Of a stretch of 64,000 nucleotides of DNA, positions 51,747-64,000 are shown one piece after another. How positions within the stretch are numbered: the stretch's first letter is position 1; every line of letters starts with the position of its first letter. The notes under the pieces are model-generated. The model had not been told where the DNA came from, did no database searches, and was given only the letters and a program-made list of their open reading frames with translations. Both the position numbers and the translations under genes were made by a program. The stretch comes from Ptychodera flava (lineage: Eukaryota; Hemichordata; Enteropneusta; Ptychoderidae). The stretch spans positions 31,027,041-31,091,040 of the forward strand of contig NC_091931.1 in the NCBI RefSeq assembly GCF_041260155.1, in the 5' to 3' direction.

Positions 51747-54700
51747 TTGATTTTCTTCAAATGTACGTGTTTTATGATTATCAGTTGAAATTACATACCG
51801 TCTGGTTCATCCAACTTACACAGCATTGTGATGTATGTTGACTTTGATGTTGTCATGGGGAACCTACTAGTAAATCTACAGACAAGAGAAAGAAGTTACA
51901 GAGGAACATCTTGAGCCAAAGGGATTGAGCAAACACAAGAATTTCAGTGTTCTCTATAGTCTGACATGAACAATAGAAGTTCAAACTTGTTTGTATTACA
52001 TTGAATTGAAAATTAACTTTTTTCATATTCTGAGGTTCACCACAAGCCTTTCATTATCGAACGTCCCTACTTTATATATCCTCCATGCCTCTTAAAAAGC
52101 CAACTGTAGATTCTGAATTTTGTTCTTTCTTCAGGGCCACAAACAACTTAAGACAGACTAAGTCACGCTAGGAGAGCAGTGACAATGCTCCTGCTTTCCA
52201 TTATATATCACTAAGTATTACCAGTAGAAACAATCATTATGTAGTTGATCTGACAAAAATAGATGACCGAACATCACATACATTTTCAGAATTTCAAAAA
52301 TACCGTTGCTTTTTTCTATGTAAAATTTAATTTCAGATATATATCATATATAGTACATATTACCACAATTATCTCATAACATACATTGAACAAGCATTCA
52401 AGTAAGATATGTCATTTCTAAGTCATGTACTGATAACATATGTAAAAATTGATATTGATATTATGTTTATATTTCCAAGGCACTAACATGACTAGAGTAA
52501 TAGTATATTTACAGCAACATATCACTTTAGTCACAGAAGCTTTCTTACCAATGCCATAAAAACGCCCTGAGAGCCGATTTCTGATGCATCTCGCAATTGT
52601 CAAAATCTTAGAAAAGAGAACTATTTTCTCATGTGGGGCTTTTGATATCCAGCTTTACAGTGGATAAGATCATCTGGAATTTCTGAGGTTTCCGAAACAT
52701 CAGTCAAACAAAGTGTGTTTCTCTGCTATAGTATTGGTCATGATAAAAGACATTTAGTCTGGAAAATCAACCCACTATGCGAGATTTTCCATGTAAAAAC
52801 AAAGTAATCTCCTTTGCAGACCACAGTAGGCGTTTTGTGGAGTAGCGAAATTCGAACAGACGGCCAGAGAATGTCAGAGGTCAGAGTCAACGTTAGAGGT
52901 CATTCATGCTCACGTCGATGGTAATGGTCAAGTTCATTTATTTGAGTATTTATTTGCCTGCCGCCCAACGGACACAGCGACTGCCGAGTACCGTCAGTAT
53001 CGCATCAGGGGCGACTTTTGCCACCGCCGCCCCATGCAATACACTACGTACATTTACAGTAAACCATACAAATACTGCTGTATCTCTCGTAAAACGTCGT
53101 ACGTTGGCAAACCGTAGCTTAGTCTCGCTAGCTTCCAGACCTCGTCGCTTCGCCCACACCTGATGTCCATATTAAAATGCGGTGCCAGCGGTTTGGTATT
53201 AAATGCAGGACTCCCCAACAAGTCAGGAAGCGACATTTTCGCTCTTCTCCATGTCTCACAGTCTGAGTCTGTCTAGCCTATATGGCTGGCGGCGCACTTT
53301 TGTACAAGGTCAAATAGCCTCTGTGTTTTGCAATACATTATACCATAATGGAAAAAGCTACAAAGTAGGCTCTAAACATCCCCCTTTACATCTGGGCAAA
53401 CGGTTATTTTTAGCACCTACATGTACGATTATAATAAAGTTTGATCAGAATATTGGACCTTGCCATAGATGCATACTTCTTGCTGAAACATAATTATGGT
53501 GCAATCACATTAAAACTGTGATGCAAACCTGAACTTGTTATCCTGAGTTAAACTAGAACCAAATGTAAGTAACAATATCTCATGACATTGTGTATATGCT
53601 GCTTAGTCCTACATATGAACTTAAAATCAATCCTTGTTGAAGGGTCAATGCACCCAAGACAACGTATTTTGCCAAAAAAAATAACTTTTTCGCAAATATT
53701 CATTTAATTTTAATGAATTTGTTAACCCAAGATTAAAACATTGGTTGGGTTCACCATGGAGCTAACTCCATGGGTCCATCTTTTAGCTTGTCAAACAGTC
53801 GCAAGTGACGTGATAAAGAAGTGTTAATTTATGCAAATTATGCAAATCACCCAATTTCCTTGCTTCTTTCTTCTCCCAATTTCAAGATTTCCAAAGAATT
53901 TAACTCCACTCTGGCTGGGTCAAATTCTCTAAAATTTTCACATTATATTTATGTTCTTTAAATGCTATTTAAAAAAAAAACGACTATTTTGTTTGGCAAT
54001 TAACAGATTAAGTGCTTACATTTTGAATAAGAGGCATTTTAATTTTACCAATCATAATTTTAATCATTTTTTTGAGAGTCAGTCTTTCAATCCATACCAT
54101 TTCAGAATAAGGATAGATAATGCAATATTAAATAGTCATTTGTTCTACACATACTCTTCTTTCAAGCGAAGTATTACATTTTAGAAAATAGCGTCAAGTT
54201 TTTTACTTAATTTTTATCATTAATGCCAAAATTGAGGTATTTTAGGCAAAATATACAACCACTTCATCCTTCAAGTAAACTATTGCTACCATAAACTTCA
54301 GAGTCTCTGCTTTTTGAAAATATATCATATTAGGGGGTTTCCTTGTCATCTTTGATCAGGAATATTGCTTTGAAAAAAACTTGGCAACATGCAGCCCCAC
54401 CTTAATTAAGCAATAATGTATCCCCTTCTTGCCTATAATTTGTGAAAGCACACTTTGCATGACATAGTGTATGAGGTGAAGCCAAGTACATTGTGGAGTG
54501 CAAAGTTTGCTCAAGTCTATTACTGGCTGGGAGGGGTACATTATTGCTATTATTTTTTAGTTTTGGTGATACTTATGAATTTGTAAATGTAGAAAATATC
54601 TGGGACCACGATGTCGGATAATCAGATATATTATCAGTAATAACCTTAGGCTAATTATGACATCACAAAATTCACTGGAATTGACAAAGCTATAATATAA

Positions 54701-55189
54701 CCAAAGTCGGGGATTAATTGCAATAGAGGTTATTTTGCCACCTAAAGCAAATTCGCCAGCCCTCTCCTCTTATAAAAAATGACAGCTCCCTGTGAAGAAA
54801 GATTAAAGGTGAACCAGGGGACTGTGAGATGGTGCAACCATGACCACACTCCCTTCATGGTGTCCATAAGGGAACTTTAGAAAAATATGTTAAGTCTGAG
54901 CTGCAATAAATCTTGGCTGAATAAGGACCACACTAATACAAATCATCACAGAGTAGTGGCCTGTAAGTGTATCCCATAATCATTGTTTTGCTCTCACTCA
55001 ATATTTGGTATGTTCTGTGATTTTTTAGATCACCATCAGGCGAGCTTCACAGCATACAGTGAGTTGCAATCCAAGGCAGGAAAGCTAGAACAACACTACA
55101 AAGTCAACTAGTTGCTGAAGGATAGTGGCGAGGTATATTTCTTTCTGGCAGGAACAATCTGTACACTGCATAGTCTCATATCAATCAAT
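51747..55189. other. Intergenic region with an unassigned CpG-rich block at 52840-53260
   Basis: Most of this stretch is AT-rich with no recognised gene. Between about 52840 and 53260 the composition changes: CpGs are frequent (for example CGTCGTACGTTGGC and CTCGTCGCTTCGCCC). Open frames exist on both strands: plus 52906-53163, rich in Arg, Ser and Thr, and minus 53236-53054, starting MSLPDLLGSPAF. I recognise neither protein. It may be a promoter or 5' exon of the downstream amine oxidase or of a minus-strand gene. The block at about 54600-54700 is a copy of the repeat at 23905-23990. Confidence 0.4.
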
Positions 55190-58100
55190 ATGGAATCCAC
55201 CAAAATTGAAAGGGCAGACGTGATCATTGTTGGTGCCGGCATTACAGGTAAATGAGCTCTTAGACTCTCTGTACAGTTTTATCACGAAAATCTGGTTTTG
55301 ATCCCAATGGTCTCAATTTAGTAGTAGTGACAGTTTGAACGCAATCAAGACCGCCATTTTGGTGTAACGCTGAGAAGTTGGAAATTCTGAAGTGACAAGT
55401 TCTTAATGCTTCTACATATCGAAGTGCAATGTAGAAGTGTTAAAAACCTGAAACCAAGTTCAAATTTTGAAGTTGGAAAAATGATATGACCCTCTATACG
55501 GCATTTATACTACATGTAATTTGTTGAAACAATCAAGAAACCGTAAATAGTTGATGTTGATACTTGATCAATATCAAGTCAAGGTCACCCAATGCATGTA
55601 TGTGACCTTGCTCAAATTCACAACGCAAGTCCCAGTCACGGAGAAGGGACCATGGGAAAATATGACATATGAACTGTTCTCAGATTTTGATTCAGAATTC
55701 AATTATCATCATCATCTACACCCAGGAAATGTTTTTTTAACAGTGTTCACTATGTCTCTCATAAACATATAGGCACAACAGCAGCAAAGATTCTTCATGA
55801 AGAGGGTTTTAATGTTATCGTATTAGAAGCCAAGGACAGAGTTGGTGGAAGAGTTCACACGATAAAGGTATAAGACTGTAAAGTGTCAGTAAGTCTGTTT
55901 TGGATGTCTCCTTTTTTTTTTAATTGTTTTTGCTTTGTTCCTGGGAGAAAGATAATGTCATCTTAGTGGATAGATGTGACTAGGAATGAGATGTATAGCA
56001 GGGATAGGCAACTCAATCCATGGTAGTGGTGCCATGACCAATTTTTGATCATCGAACCCAGTTTGGTAGTCCTGTATACATTTTTACCATACACCTTTCC
56101 TCCAGTGTTCAAACTAGTTTGCATGGCCTCTGGAATCATAAATTCTCTGTTCAGGGAACAAAATTACAGTTGCCGCACATCACATCTGCATCAAATACAG
56201 ACATGTCTGTCTCTTGCATAAAGCTGAAAGGCACTAAATCCCGTTGGGACCTAATCCCATCTAGCAACATATTTATATAATGATTGCAATTTCAAAAGAA
56301 GACAAAAGACAGAAATGCCTCATAATCTTCTTAACACCTCAGTCAATCCCGATCCTGGGCCTTTTCAGCGGGGGTTTAAGTGCCCAAAAGAAACTTGAGA
56401 AGGCAATTCCATAAATGGAAATAAGCTGAATTTGAAAACAGTGAATAACTGTCATAATGGGGCATGTTAATTTTGACGTTGTGTATCTTTATATTACTAC
56501 ATGTATTTAACTTTGCATAGATATAGCTGTACAATGTTGTAGAAAATTTGTAATTATGGAAATTCCTGGTTGTTCTTTTGATCATGAATTTGTCTTAAAA
56601 AAATTAACACATGTAACATTTTACAAATCCAAATTGACTAAAAAGTTTTTCAAGATTCCAGTATGAGCATTTCAGCTTTGGAAAATGAAACTTGGCTGAC
56701 AAGCTCAACATTAGGTGTCCAATAATTAATGTGGACCAAGTGTACGTGCATGTACATTGTATAGAAAGTTTAACCTTGTTGAAATGTATCCTTTTTTTAT
56801 GAAACAAAAATAGCACAGAAAGACTGCATAGATTCTGTCATGTCTCAACTTAGTGAAAGGTACATTTCATTCAATTAATTATACTATTCATGTCATATTT
56901 CAGACTTCAACATCAGAATATACAAACTTAGGAGGGGAGTTCATTGCCCCCCTTGATCACAAAGTTATAGACCTGTGTGAAGAATTAGGAGTTGAGATTT
57001 ACAAACCACCACCTCCTGCTGGTTGTCTTGCTTTCCACTCACAGGTATAGTGTACAGCCCTCATGAAAGAGAACTTTGGAATGTATGCATTCACCACATG
57101 TCACAGAAAACAGCAGAGCATGATTCTTTGGTCTGCAATGGACCACAGTTACTAAGTCTGTTTGCCCTTTCATCTAAATTCTAGTTTCCCGCTGTATTAA
57201 TCCAACTTCATCATATCAAATGACAGGGTTTGTTCCAGACATTTCAAATAATAGTACGGCAAGAATATTTTTCCCTCATAAACCTCAAGGCTATGAAAGA
57301 GAGAGTTTTGTTTCCCATCCTCACACATGCCGATCCAGACTGGCCATGCCAACCTTCCTTTCATGTTTGCTTTTCAAAGATATACATAAAAGAAATGAAT
57401 CGTGTGCTGCCCATGGCAGAAAATGTAAATATCTGGAGGACCACATCAATGCACTGTATCCGGTTCTAAACTGAACTTAAATTAATGTCATCTTGCCGTG
57501 TGTCAGAATTACCATTGCATGTGAACATTTCTGTTTTGATGTTCATCTGTGGATTGTTAGATCTTTTGAGCAAAAAAAATTGAAAGCAAAGTAGAAAAAC
57601 ACGTCGCTGTATCATTTTTGTTGAAGAACTAGGATGAGAAACAAATGTACAATTTCACTTTTCCATCGCAGAACTTGAACATCCCTTTGTTGTTTGAAAG
57701 GATGGATGATTCTATACTCAGAGAAATGGGGGTTAAAGGATTTAATTCACTCATAATTCACTCAATCATTCTCATCCAGCATCTCTCATCCTGTTTTTCT
57801 TCCTTCAGGGAAGAACCGTACCCTACAGAACAGTTTTCCCGATTTGGAATCCCATAATTTGGATGGATTTAAACAACTTTTTCCGTGCACTAAAGACTGA
57901 ATCAGCCAAGGTGGGAATTGTATAGTTTGATTGTGAAATTGATTCTTTTGCAGAAATTCCTCAACTGTAGAAACAGAATCAATGTGGTGTTAGCTGGAGT
58001 ATGGCTTAGCTGATGGTTTTGAAGATAGATAAAAGAAAAGGTGTTATTCTGCCAGATTTTATTAACCACAGAAAATTACTTGACCATGTGATTTCTTTTT

Positions 58101-61100
58101 GCTCAAGGTCAAACAGGATGATGCACCACTTCCTGTATACTGAAACGACTTTTCCTTCATCAAAACTTTGTGAAAAACATAAGAAAACATCATCTGAGGC
58201 AACGTAGGCGTATGATAAAAAGTTACATTGATTTTGTTTCTTTAAATAAAACCTTCATATTTAATAATCATTAAAGCTCCATTAGCTGTATGTAAGTCTC
58301 TGTGTATGTTCTTGTGTTGACTGTTTTTGTTCTGTTAAAAAAACAAAGACGTGTGCTTCTCTCACAATCATACTGAAATTGCCTGATGTCCAACTTGTCA
58401 ATAATGGCTACATGTGTGTTATGTCCAATGTTTTTGGTGGAAACTGAATTTTTGTCCGGAATTTATTGTAGATGTCAACAATAATACAGCATATTGCACA
58501 ATTGTGGTTGCAAGATGTGTGCTTCGCGTTTCAACATTTTTGAGGGAGAAAGAATGAGATGTACTTGTTTTATAGAAAAAACATATAAAAAATCTACAGC
58601 TATTGTTAGGTCAACCTCAGCATATCTGTTTCTGAGTCAGTGCGTGGTTCAGTCATTCTTCCTTTTTCATCATTACTCAATGCAGATACCGAGGACTGCG
58701 CCATGGAATGCAAAAAACGCTGCACAGTTGGACCAAATGACTGCAAAAGAGTGGATAGAAAAAACTTGCTACACCAAGTAAGTTAGTTGAGATTTATTTT
58801 CATGTTGCAGAGGCCCACTTGCCATGATATGAACGGAGAGTGATGCATGGTGAAGGATGTGAAACGATGGCAATTATAAGCATAAAAATACAACTTCCAT
58901 ATGAGCTTCATCCAGTTTATATTGATTATCGCTGTCTGCCATCATGGTACAGTCAATCATGTAGATATCATTTCGGTGATAGTTTTAGCCCGTTCTCAGT
59001 TTGAAGAATTTAGAAGTGTCAAAAAGGTCCAGTATAGATTACGGAATACTTTTGTGATCAGCACTGGCACAAACCAACACTTGTGTCACAATGTAAAGCT
59101 TATCATTTTGTCTCCTTTTTCTGTCAATCACAGAACAGCGAAACAGGTCGCTACAGCTCTGGTGTCAGTTACATTCTGTGTTGAGCCTGGAGAGCTCTCC
59201 CTTCTATTCCTGTTATGGTTTCGGGGAAATATCAGTCGTTTGTATTATGACCACTTCTTCTGTGTTCCACCTACATTTCAAATTGATGTGAGTTGATTTT
59301 GATTGAGACTTTTGGCAACATTTGTTCTGTTTTAGCCTTTGTTTCATTTTTATAACAGCGAAAGACATTGCGGTAATAGTCTGAAAACAGTCCTAATGCC
59401 GATAGCATGTACCTCTAGTACTCATCTGTGTGTAAAAGAATATCTATGCAATACAGGTGCTCCTAATGCTTTTTATAGTGAGTCCCTATGTTAAAAAGAT
59501 TGCAACAAATAAAGTTAATTAATTAATTAATACAGCTCTTGACTATGACATTTGCTATTTTGAGTAGGTACTTTAAAGAAAGAAGGCTTGAGGCATGATA
59601 AACAAAGATGGCACAAGAGACTGCAATCCCCAGTGTAACTTTGGTTTTGGATTTTCCGTTTTCCAATAAATGTCAATTTCATCTGTGTACAGGCACCCTA
59701 GGGGACACTACAGGTCCCTTGTCGTACTGTGCATGTTCATCATAAGATAATAATGATCTGATCCTTGGATTGTGTATTTCTTAGGGACAAAGACTTATAG
59801 GCGGTACTCAACAGATCTGTAAGAAAATGGTTGCTCCCTTCAAGAGCCAGGTCCATTTGAACAGTCCAGTGCAAGAGATTTCACAGGATGGAAAGAAGGT
59901 TACCGTGAAAACACAGAATGGTAACTTCTATGAGGTAATTGCAATGTAGTATGTGGCAACAACTTTGAAATCCTGTCTGTTTTTTCAACTTGTCTGGCCT
60001 AGCAGGGCAAGACCCTCTTTTTTAATGCCGAGAGGCTACAAGTTTCACCAATGGTTGTTCTTCATTAAAACTTCTTGCTTAAACTCACCGCAAATTTTGT
60101 AATTTAATTGAGATGTCCAACTTAGAACAGAAATGAAATAATTATCACATTTCATCAAATTTGATAGCAACATATTTTGAAAAACAGAAGAAGACAATAA
60201 TTATATTAAAGTCTGTTTGATGATTGATACATTTCTTTTACTAATTTCATAGTCATCAAGAAGGATTTCTCTGTACCTGACAAAGATGAATATCCATTCC
60301 AGCACACCTGTATTGAATATGCTACACTGGTATGTTAGATATAGGGACCCAATGTCTTTGGAAATGAAAAAGTGCAAAAAAAATGACTGTGAGATTACTT
60401 TCCCAAAAGAAATGTAAAATGTTTATTGTTGATGGAAGTTTGTCATTTCTGATGGATATCAAATAGCTATCTCATGTAAAATGTTGGCAGTATATGTTTT
60501 GCCTACAATAGGCAGACTATGTGATCTGCTCAGTACCCATACCGATGATTCAACACATCATATTCTCACCACCACTGCCCAGTCTGCAGAGCCAGGCCTA
60601 TCAGAGAATTCCCATGGGAACATGTATCAAGACTATAACCTACTATTCCAAGGCATTCTGGCAGGACAAAGGCAAGCAAAATATAATCATAAATAATATT
60701 AATAATAATAATATGACTGAGAAATTCTTAATAATTACAGGATTTGTAACAGACTTAAATAAGTAAGGTCTTTTCTCTATTCAGAAGAATGTCTTCATAA
60801 TTGACAGTTTTGAAGTAATTGATTCACATACTTTTACAATATCTTTCAATAACTTTTTCTTAGATTTATATAGTATCTTTGATGTCATCGTAGGGACTTG
60901 CAGCATGTGAAGTCTTGGTGACTTTCAATTAGATTTTTAGCTCAGTTTTTGTTTCAAAATCGTGTCACTAAGTCTTCACTTGCAGACAAGTGAAGTCTGG
61001 GTGACTTTTGGTGAGATGTTTGGATCAGTTTTTGTCTCAAAATGTCATTTTAGACTTTCTCATACATGTGCAGAGTACATGTACACAAACCACTGCAGCC

Positions 61101-63372
61101 AGTGTGTTAATTCTCAGACATCCTTGAGCTGGTTTGCTGTACACAGGGAAAGACACTTATTTTTTTATCCACTTGCCCTTCGGGCAAGTGGGGGTTCAGT
61201 TCACTTGCCCGAATTGGAAAACCACTTGCCCAGTATAATTTACGTGTTTGAAAAAAGCTAAAACATTGGTTTTTTATTTCACTCACTTTATTTTGAAAAT
61301 TATGTTATCATGAGAAAATGTCAGACATTCTCATAGGGTTCTCTTCACACTTCTAAGCGTGCTGGATGGCTCATTTATATTCCATTAATTACTAAAGCTC
61401 CATTACCTGTATCTTTTAGCATTCTTTATGTGATTTTACTTCTGAACTAAAACAAGTTTTTTGGAATTTGCTCTTTCAGGGGTTGGAATACAAGTATTGT
61501 TAACTGCCCAGTGAGACTGCATGTGCAATTTTAAACAAGAAAAATAATAATATGTGCCCAAATGTAAAATGGCACCCATGCAAATATAGCAAAACCAGTG
61601 TACACCGTGCATATATGCATTTGAATATTCACGGAAACAACAGAGTAGTCCAATGTAATGCATAGTGTTGAATGTTTTCAACTGGGACATGCTTTGTTTT
61701 CTTTTTAGTATGTGGGAAATCATAATAACGTTTAAAATGTAAATTTACTTGTCCAATTTTTCACTAAAGAATGTTTTGTAAAGCAGTAAAAGACTTTAAG
61801 CTTATCCTGTAAATGGGTAGAATTTAAAGAAAAACAGAGAAAATAGGAAGCCTTTTTAGGTCAACAAATTTCAAGATTTACAGCTAATGGGGCTTTCATA
61901 TTCATAGAAAAAATTCTAACAGTTCATATGTTTGTATGTTTACTTTCTTGGGGCTTAATGTACAAATAATAACAGCCATTTCAATTTGTACCTTCAAGGT
62001 CTTTTTGCTTTTAAAAGTTTTAACTTATCTATACAGAAAGAAAAAATCTGTAGCTATAAAGGAATGTTTTGAAGCTTCTGAAAAATAATGTACTTCTTTG
62101 TCATGTTTTTACTGCGCTTATATCAACACCAGCCCTATAAAGTTTGGATTGCCATTGTACTATACCAGTATCCTATGTTTTTCTAATAACCTAGGTGGTC
62201 TTATTATTGCTCATGCGCAGACTAAATAGAATTAAAACCAACAACCTAAGGCGTCGGTGTTTTTCAATGTGTGTAAAAGCTGAATTTCTCGATGTCAAAC
62301 TCGCTCCAATTGCTTCTTGACAGTCATTTTAGAATGGGAAAATTCACAAACAGAGAGGTTGGTCGCCACGGACAAGTAACTTTTGGCTTATTGACCTGAA
62401 AATTAAGTCAGTGTTTGTTGAAAATTCAAAGACTTGACCCGTTGACACCAAACATGCTTATGACTTCATTGCATGCGGTCTTGCCACTCACTGTCCCTCA
62501 ACAAGTTAACATTGAAGAGTACGTTTAGTAAAAGTCCAATTTTATGTGGTGATTTTAACCACTGGACTTTATTTTTACATTATTATAAAAGTTCAAACAA
62601 AGCACAAAAACCGCTGTGTTTCTTTTTTTACCGTATCGACATATTGTGAGACACCGTAACTTCACAGTCAATGCAATGAACTTTGGTGAACGTACGTCCC
62701 ACCAGCTGAACAGCTTTTTCATATGCAAAATCAGCGTACGGTAATTTACGGGTACCGGTGTATTGTTTGAACTGGATTTTATTGACAGCGATTATTATAT
62801 ATATGATTCTTTTCGTCAACTCTTCATGCAATTTTATGAAAAATCTTATGGAAATGTTCACAATGACATAATATGATTATTTTTGTTGTTTAAGTCCGTG
62901 TTCCCTCACCAGAAAATCGCTCTCGTGAATTAGATTTCTAGGTAATTATTTTTTCACTTGTCCCGTCGGGCAAGTGGCATCGGAGGTTCACTTGCCCGAA
63001 CGCGACTTTCACTTGCCCCGGGCAATCGGACAAACCTTAGTGTCTTTCCCTGGTACATTTGGTACAAAATTCAGACACTGAAACCACCACATGCATATGT
63101 GTATGCAAGTCAATCTGTTTCTCTTGAATACCTGAAGGATGCACTTAAACTGGTTTGCCTGAATCAACCTCTTGCTAAAAAGGACAAACAGTACGTTCCT
63201 ACATAGACACTTTCCATATTATCACACCCTGAACAGTTCTGAAAACTAACAGTAACTACTCTTTGAATAAAGCAGGGCTCACTGGTAGCTGTGTCGTACT
63301 CGATGATGATGCCCCAGTTAACTTCATCATAGATGACACCCAACCTGATGGCGTATGTCCAGCACTTCTCAG
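55190..63372 (+). CDS. Monoamine-oxidase-like flavin amine oxidase, first nine coding exons; 3' end outside window
   Basis: It should be an FAD enzyme that oxidatively deaminates amines. Exons: 55190-55247, 55773-55867, 56904-57044, 57809-57910, 58686-58777, 59134-59287, 59785-59934, 60512-60671, 63276-63372; all phases agree, giving about 349 of an expected 500-plus residues. The start [20 protein letters not shown] carries the FAD Rossmann GxGxxG. It is followed by [93 protein letters not shown] and [12 protein letters not shown]. Order and spacing follow monoamine oxidase A/B more closely than polyamine oxidases. The covalent-FAD Cys motif (SGGC in MAO) and any C-terminal membrane anchor lie beyond the window, so MAO identity is likely but not proven. 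Intron 8 uses a GC donor and contains a 1.9 kb transposon. Confidence 0.9.
61144..63052. mobile_element. 1.9 kb DNA transposon (CAGGG...CCCTG) with GTACA duplication, in the amine oxidase GC-AG intron
   Basis: The left end CAGGGAAAGACACTTA and the right end TTAGTGTCTTTCCCTG are inverses apart from small differences inside. They are flanked by GTACA on both sides (61139-61143, 63053-63057). Subterminal CACTTGCCC / GGGCAAGTG motifs recur several times near both ends (about 61172-61230 and 62956-63022), as expected for transposase-binding repeats. No transposase was recognised, so it is probably non-autonomous. CAGGG termini suggest a hAT-like element, but hAT normally duplicates 8 bp, so the superfamily is open. 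Confidence 0.8.
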
Positions 63373-64000
63373 GTAAGAATAAGTGATAGCTGGTATTTCC
63401 TCATTTGACTCATACATTTGACTATATTCCAATCAGTCGACAAACATGTTCCTTATATTTCTCAGCATATACCTTCAGTTAGTTTGTTGGTTATCGTTTG
63501 TTTATTTTTCTCTTACATGAGCCATCATCATATGTTCTTATAGTGTCCAGATATTGCTTAAACGGGAAGTTACAGGACCATGGGCGCGGCGTACAATAGG
63601 GGGATTACTGATGACGCAGCCATTTACATACACTGGGCGGGAGTTTTTTAATTCCCGTGGCATCGCTTTGACCGTATGATAAATTTGAATAATCATGATC
63701 AGCTCTCACTTGACATATGCAAAGAGGGGTCAAATGGTCATACAGGGAACACATTTCAAAACATATGCGTTCTTCGACAAAAAGCGGAACATTTTTTCAG
63801 TTTATTTTCAACTCAAGTTTAGTCACTATATATTCACAGATATCATATGCAAGACTCAATTACAATGAATGCCTGGAATATGTCAAAATTATGGGATTCT
63901 GGGACCAAACACGGCATGTCTGATCAGTAGCGTGGCTTTTTTACATTGAAATAGATTTACGATAATCCAGCTTTATAGGAGAAGTTCCTGTTTAAATGAG

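Noticed and set aside
59510-59535. (TTAA)n tract as the tail of a retroposon
   Set aside because: The sequence before it (near 59450-59510) shows no recognisable SINE promoter or LINE 3' end; a simple AT microsatellite explains it.

Overview
This window is nuclear DNA from an animal, most likely an invertebrate deuterostome (acorn worm, lancelet or echinoderm type). The evidence is intron-rich GT-AG genes whose exons align closely with animal proteins, compact 0.2-2 kb introns, AT-rich DNA, and many short inverted-repeat transposons. I cannot fix the species. No bacterial operon, CRISPR array, rRNA, tRNA or virus-like element was recognised.

Layout. Two genes lie on the minus strand and three on the plus strand. 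(1) 1574-4277, minus: the first four coding exons of ribosomal protein uS3 (RPS3), with a TOP-type start region; the 3' exons lie beyond the left edge. (2) 7099-23293, minus: a 26-exon secreted GH31 alpha-glucosidase of about 1,122 residues, with a signal peptide and five tandem trefoil (P-type) modules before one catalytic domain. (3) 29384-38239, plus: a complete eight-exon RNF121 (membrane RING E3 ligase, 328 aa) whose last two introns carry U12-type splice signals. (4) 42563-51080, plus: a complete six-exon methyltransferase (358 aa) resembling plant coclaurine N-methyltransferase. (5) 55190-63372 and beyond, plus: the first nine coding exons of a monoamine-oxidase-like flavoprotein, with one GC-AG intron, continuing past the right edge. 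Every exon junction was checked for reading phase. All agree, apart from one single-base discrepancy inside trefoil exon 2 of the GH31 gene.

The rest is introns and intergenic DNA dominated by DNA-transposon debris: at least eight TTAA-flanked elements in five families, a 1.9 kb TTA-flanked Harbinger-like element with a young hairpin MITE (9-bp target duplication) nested in it, a 1.9 kb CAGGG/CCCTG element with a GTACA duplication, a 2.5 kb element carrying about 16 monomers of a 145-bp repeat with a 436-bp higher-order period, and several long hairpins and microsatellites.

The five genes do not look like a pathway or cluster; they are unrelated neighbours. The most interesting points are the paired U12 introns in RNF121, the multi-trefoil GH31 architecture, the plant-CNMT-like animal methyltransferase, the satellite-bearing element, and the dated, nested hairpin insertion. 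I found no clearly undescribed multi-gene system.
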